Origin: Syncephalis plumigaleata
Taxonomy: Eukaryota; Zoopagomycota; Zoopagomycetes; Zoopagales; Piptocephalidaceae
Direction: 5' to 3'
Assembly: GCA_025201365.1 (NCBI GenBank)
Contig: JAIXMF010000235.1
Span: forward strand, 1 to 21,652
DNA: 21,652 nt
Shown here: piece by piece, positions 17,989 through 21,652 of the stretch
Layout of the letters: every line of letters begins with the position of its first letter
How positions within the stretch are numbered: the stretch's first letter is position 1
Made by a program: the position numbers and the translations under genes
The notes under the pieces: model-generated
What the model was told of the DNA's origin: nothing
The model's input: only the letters and a program-made list of their open reading frames with translations
Database searches by the model: none

Positions 17989-20136
17989 ATGAATATTCCA
18001 CAAAGTGCCACACGTATAGTAGAGACAGGCGACCGAGTACGCATACTGGTATTGGGTGATCGCGGCGTAGTACGTGTCTACTCGTAAAGAAATGTCACGC
18101 TTTTCCCTTGTATTTACTAACGAGTTGATTAGGGCAAGAGCTCGCTCATTCACATGCTATGTCATCAAGAACCACTACGAGATGCACGCGCCACCACTGG
18201 ATTCCATATTGATGTCAAAGTAAGTTGCTATTTATTAGGTTGAATTCAACAAGTATCAACACATAGTATACAATATATATATGTGTATATGTAGGTATAT
18301 GAACACCAACGAAAACGATGCTGGATTGAACTACTAGAGGTGGCAGGAGCAGGTAAGCATCCTATGGCACGACGCTGTTTATACGCGCAAAAGAAGGTCG
18401 ATGGCGTTATCCTGGTGCATGATCCATCGAATCGACGCTCCTACCAACATCTATGGGTTGGATGTCAGAGGCCACGGAAGCCGGTGCATTTGGCGGTGGT
18501 GGCACTAGTTCTGATAGTAATATCAATGTACTATCCACCACTGTAGCCAGCCCCGTACTAACTACTAGTACGAGTAATCCGTATGCCATGCAACGCGGTA
18601 ATATACAAGCAAGAAGACGAGGCAATTCAGGTGTGTGTGCATATATACTTTTGTTCATCATTCGTATTTGATATAATAGTGACACTAACCGTATTATAGA
18701 TATGGAGGTGAGGATAACCACTGAGCATAGTAATCAAACACCACCTGTACTACTAGTAGGCACGATGGCAGATCGATTAGAGGCCATGTCTAGTCAGCAT
18801 CTTAGTCATCCTCATGGTAATACACGACCACGTCGATATAGCATTGTCGAGGAATTCGATGGTGATGCCGTACAACTTGTAAGCGATAGTTTCAACTAGT
18901 TATAATATGTGAATACTAACAAGCGAGTATACATATGGGTATCATCTAGTGTAGTATAGCTGTATCTCATTTCACAAATGGATCCACGGTGACTGAACGA
19001 TTCAGTCGATTCTTTGATCGTGTTATTGATAACAAATTCTTTCGTCGTACGGCAATGCAGTCACCACGTATGAATCCATCCATGTATGCAGCATCACCTC
19101 CACCTACATCACTAGTGCCATCAGGGTCACCACCATTATCGCCACGTATAATGCCAAGTTATCCTATTAGATCTGATACATCTAGTATAGCGACTACTAC
19201 CGCACCATTAACATCATCGTCATTGTTATTTTCTCCTATTACTCAACCACCATTACAACAACAACAACAACAGCAACAGCCACAACAATCAACATTATCA
19301 TCAGCAAACATATATGCCAATGTAGCAAGTAATAATAGTAATAATAATGGATTATTTGTACGTAAATCGCCTATTCCTACAACAGTAAATGGTGGCACAT
19401 ATTCATTTGGAGCTACATCTCCTACTAGTACTACTACTACAACAAATCATACAGAATTAGCATCAACATCCAATCATGCAAATAGTAGTACAGCACCTAC
19501 GAGTGGTTTATCCAATCTATTCACAGGCTATACACAAAATACAGGCAACTTGAACGCTAATTATCATGAATCACCACGCGAGAAGCGTCAACGTATGACA
19601 ATCAATAATCCCGCTAGTTCAACTACAATGGGCTATATACCTGGTAGTGGATTAATGGGCAGGAAGAGTCCACGTCCCATGGCTATACATACAAATCATA
19701 GTCATTCAACTGCAGGTATGCCAATAGCACAATCACAACAACAGCAGCAACAACAACAGCAACATCAGCAACATCAAGGATCACATATTAATCAACGGTA
19801 AGGAGATAACGCATACCATTGTTATACATCTACTTGATACATACATGTTATTATAGATTTGGTGGACATTCACCACCTGTGAATACAATGTTTATGAATA
19901 CACATCATGATCCATTAGTACGAGCGGGATCACCGCCATTTAGACATGCACCTCTATTTGGTAGATCACCGCCTATTCATTATCAACAACCTACGGGATC
20001 TGCTAATCAAGTGCCTGTCATGACGCCATTACCACCTACTTCACCGTCATTGTCAAGCCATTACAATTCGGTGATTAATGGTCGTGGTTCACCGCAGTAT
20101 GGATCATTTAAGCGTAACTTGCCTTCAGCACAATAA
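17989..20136 (+). CDS. RABL3-like small GTPase with long disordered tail; one frame break
   Basis: Rab-like 3 family GTPase, in animals tied to cell growth signalling and not prenylated. Exons: 17989-18069, 18133-18219, 18295-18630, 18700-18878, 18950-19797, 19857-20136. P-loop GDRGVGKSS (23-31) is intact, then IELLEVAG in place of the WDVGG switch II, GVILVHD, LLVGTMAD in place of GTKLD, and SRFFDRVIDNKFF matching SRFFDKVIEKRYF of animal RABL3. In exon 3, ...SYQHLW must join W-M-S-E, which lies in another frame; no intron fits, and one added base near 18454-18458 restores everything (then about 603 residues). The family is near 236 residues; here some 300 extra residues rich in Ser, Thr, Pro, Asn and Gln follow, with two polyGln runs and many SPP/SPR sites. 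No C-terminal Cys for prenylation. Family identity is good; nucleotide binding is uncertain because G3 and G4 motifs are altered. Confidence 0.82.
19256..19279 (+). repeat. CAA/CAG repeat encoding polyGln, first run
   Basis: Eight consecutive Gln codons, mostly CAA, in frame within exon 5 of the RABL3-like gene, after PP-L and before PQQS. Confidence 0.9.
19736..19765 (+). repeat. CAA/CAG repeat encoding polyGln, second run
   Basis: Ten consecutive Gln codons in frame, followed by His-interrupted Gln (HQQHQ), near the end of exon 5 of the RABL3-like gene. Confidence 0.9.
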
Positions 20137-20381
20137 ATTAGATTGTTTAGCATTTAGTATATTTATTGAAATGTAAACAATTACGATAATGTATGTATGT
20201 ATGTATATGTATGAATGAATGAATGTATAGAACAGATGCAATAATGAATCTATAATCAAAAGAAAAGAAAAGGGTTGATATTTTGTAATAGTAATGAATT
20301 AATATGATGTTGTTGTAAATGACTGGCCATTCTCATATCACTCATCAATAAGTGGCTGTGTGTAATCTAATAATCATTATG
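20137..20381. other. Convergent gap with GTAT/GAAT microsatellite
   Basis: 245 bp between two convergent genes. Positions about 20191-20228 are a (GTAT)n then (GAAT)n run. AATAAA at 20132-20137 overlaps the RABL3-like stop; TTTATT at 20162-20167 may serve the minus-strand gene. No gene is seen. Confidence 0.5.
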
Positions 20382-21447
20382 CTAATGAGATGATGGTGTT
20401 TGTTCTTTAAGTGTAGCTATAATCTGTTGTAACATAGAAAGTCGTTGTGGATCCTGTAATAATTCTGTAAGTTCTTTAAGAGTCTCCTGTACTTGTACAG
20501 GATCTGAAGTAGTGACTGTTGATGTAGTAGTAGTAGTGGTAACAGTAGTAGTAGTATCGATAGTCGATGATGATTCTAAAGAAGTAGGCTCTACCATTCG
20601 TTTCTCAATATCTGATTTGTAAGTGGACATTTGATCAAATATATTCTTGAACGCATTATCCATTGCATCAGATACTGTACGACGTGGTACTTTACGAATC
20701 TTTGGCTTGTTAATTATAGCATCTGTGCTATCGTTAGAGGTAGTTGATATACTTTGTGTAGCAGTGGTTTTTGTTGATCCAGTCACATTGTTATTAGACG
20801 ATGTTGAGCCGGCTAGTTGACGTGCTTTCTCATATGACTCTAATGCTGCTATTGCTTGTTTTGTAGTAATCTTCTTGGCACTTTTACTACTACTACTGCT
20901 ACTGGTAGTATTACTACTAGTATTAGTGCTAATGTTTTGTATTGATGGTATGGAAATCTTAGAACGAGCTGCTGTTTGTCGTGATGTTCCAATAATTGGT
21001 CGTGGTAAATAGCCGTGAATGGTAGTTTTCGTAGATTTGGCACCACCGTCATAGCGTTGATATTGACAATCAGTGGCATTGCCATGTGATATTTGTTGGA
21101 GTGTACATAGTTTTAGATACATCATATACAATGACTAGTTTGTAAAGTGTAGAAGATGAGTTAATACACCATTACTATTATCTATCACTACTTGAGTCAT
21201 CATCATCATCATCATCCTACACTTACTTGAATGTAATTTGTGGCATATCTATTCTGTTCATCGGTGAGTGATGCTTCTTTCCAATTACTATTAATGATGT
21301 CTTGATTCTCTATAATGGATCTTCCATACTATTTGTTTAATAGATTTAGATTAGTATACATGTATTAATACAGGACAATTACTATGCAATCAAACTACTT
21401 ACTAATGCTTTAAATGATTCAGCATAAATTATTGAGTCCAAGTCCAT
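20382..21447 (-). CDS. Uncharacterised protein, three exons
   Basis: I do not recognise the family. Exons in coding order: 21447-21403, 21328-21227, 21134-20382; the sum is 900 nt, 299 residues, and all introns are phase 0 with strong GTAAGT donors. The N-terminal 105 residues look like an ordered domain: SFKALYGRSII, LTDEQNRYATNYIQSLY, then LKLCTLQQISHG, YQRYDGGAKS and GYLPRP, mostly helical. The middle is Ser/Thr-rich and disordered (with SAKKITTKQAIAALESYEKARQ), followed by a basic patch PKIRKVPRRTVSDAMDNAFK and a Thr run. A C-terminal helix pair rich in Leu and Gln (QETLKELTELLQDPQRL, MLQQIIATLKEQ) may mediate protein contact. No signal peptide or membrane segment. The start at 21447 is the only in-frame ATG after TAGTAG stops; an open frame overlaps it upstream (21610-21419), so the true N-terminus may lie further out. 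Confidence 0.65.
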
Positions 21448-21610
21448 TGGAGACACCAGGCCATCCGATCTCTCGTATATCTACTACATTACGTGATTCA
21501 ATGTGATCACTCTTCCATAATTGCTTTACTAAATTATTCGCGTTCATGGTCACTTTTGTTATTTCATCATTCATCATGAATTCTCCTAACATTAATTGAG
21601 GAGCTATTAC
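21419..21610 (-). other. Protein-like open segment overlapping the start of the last gene
   Basis: On minus a frame of about 64 codons (PQLMLGEFMMNDEITK, then LVKQLWKSD..ESRNVVDIREIGWPGVS) ends with TGA at 21421-21419, inside exon 1 of the gene above but in another frame. Composition resembles real protein. It may be its missing N-terminus after a one-base error near 21445-21452, an unrelated exon from beyond the right edge, or chance. Confidence 0.3.
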
Positions 21611-21652
21611 CAATATATAGATATATATTATTGTTTTAACATTATACTAATC

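Noticed and set aside
17964-17990. Upstream ATG before the RABL3-like start
   Set aside because: Not in frame with the P-loop exon; it lies in a CT-rich leader. At most a short upstream frame.
18353-18358. GTAAGC donor-like site inside RABL3-like exon 3
   Set aside because: Reading through keeps the family pattern and spacing (VAG...ARRCLY...GVILVHD); using it would remove this segment.
1-21652. CRISPR arrays, insertion sequences, bacterial operons, viral genes
   Set aside because: No spaced direct repeats, no terminal inverted repeats with target duplications, no intact transposase or viral motif; the gene structures are eukaryotic throughout.

Overview
The window is nuclear DNA of an intron-rich, compact eukaryote. 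Eight protein genes can be rebuilt. Seven are split by short GT-AG introns, mostly 47-90 nt, and one is a single exon. Genes are close together, some convergent ends are 135-280 bp apart, and the standard genetic code is used. An Rtt106-type histone chaperone points to a fungus. A RABL3-like GTPase and a tyrosine-kinase-like (TKL) kinase suggest an early-diverging (non-Dikarya) lineage. This placement is an inference from gene content.

Layout: (1) 1-4398 (+), condensin HEAT subunit 1, cut by the left edge. (2) 4534-6508 (-), mitochondrial dihydrolipoyl succinyltransferase, convergent with the first. (3) 7026-8297 (+), MAF1, the RNA polymerase III repressor, divergent from the E2 gene across a 517-bp shared promoter. 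(4) 8577-9999 (-), Elongin A. (5) 10445-12408 (-), a kinase with an N-terminal SAP-like motif; it has 13 exons, including 5-nt and 6-nt microexons and a GC-AG intron. (6) 12409-16288, a 3.9-kb stretch with no intact gene but three decayed copies of one exon-like repeat, two on minus and one on plus, and a perfect 21-nt inverted repeat. (7) 16289-17689 (+), an intronless Rtt106-like chaperone. (8) 17989-20136 (+), a RABL3-like GTPase with a very long Ser/Thr/Pro/Gln-rich tail and one reading-frame break. (9) 20382-21447 (-), a conserved-looking protein I cannot name.

Six of the products are typical nuclear, cytosolic or mitochondrial housekeeping or chromatin/transcription proteins; the kinase and the last gene have no assignable role. 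Nothing suggests they form one pathway; this is ordinary eukaryotic gene order, not a cluster. The most unusual items are the kinase (its ATP-site lysine appears moved to the glycine loop, as in WNK kinases, and two microexons encode essential residues), the decayed repeat family, and the frame break in the RABL3-like gene. Exon coordinates come from hand splicing: GT/AG sites, phase bookkeeping and agreement with family patterns.
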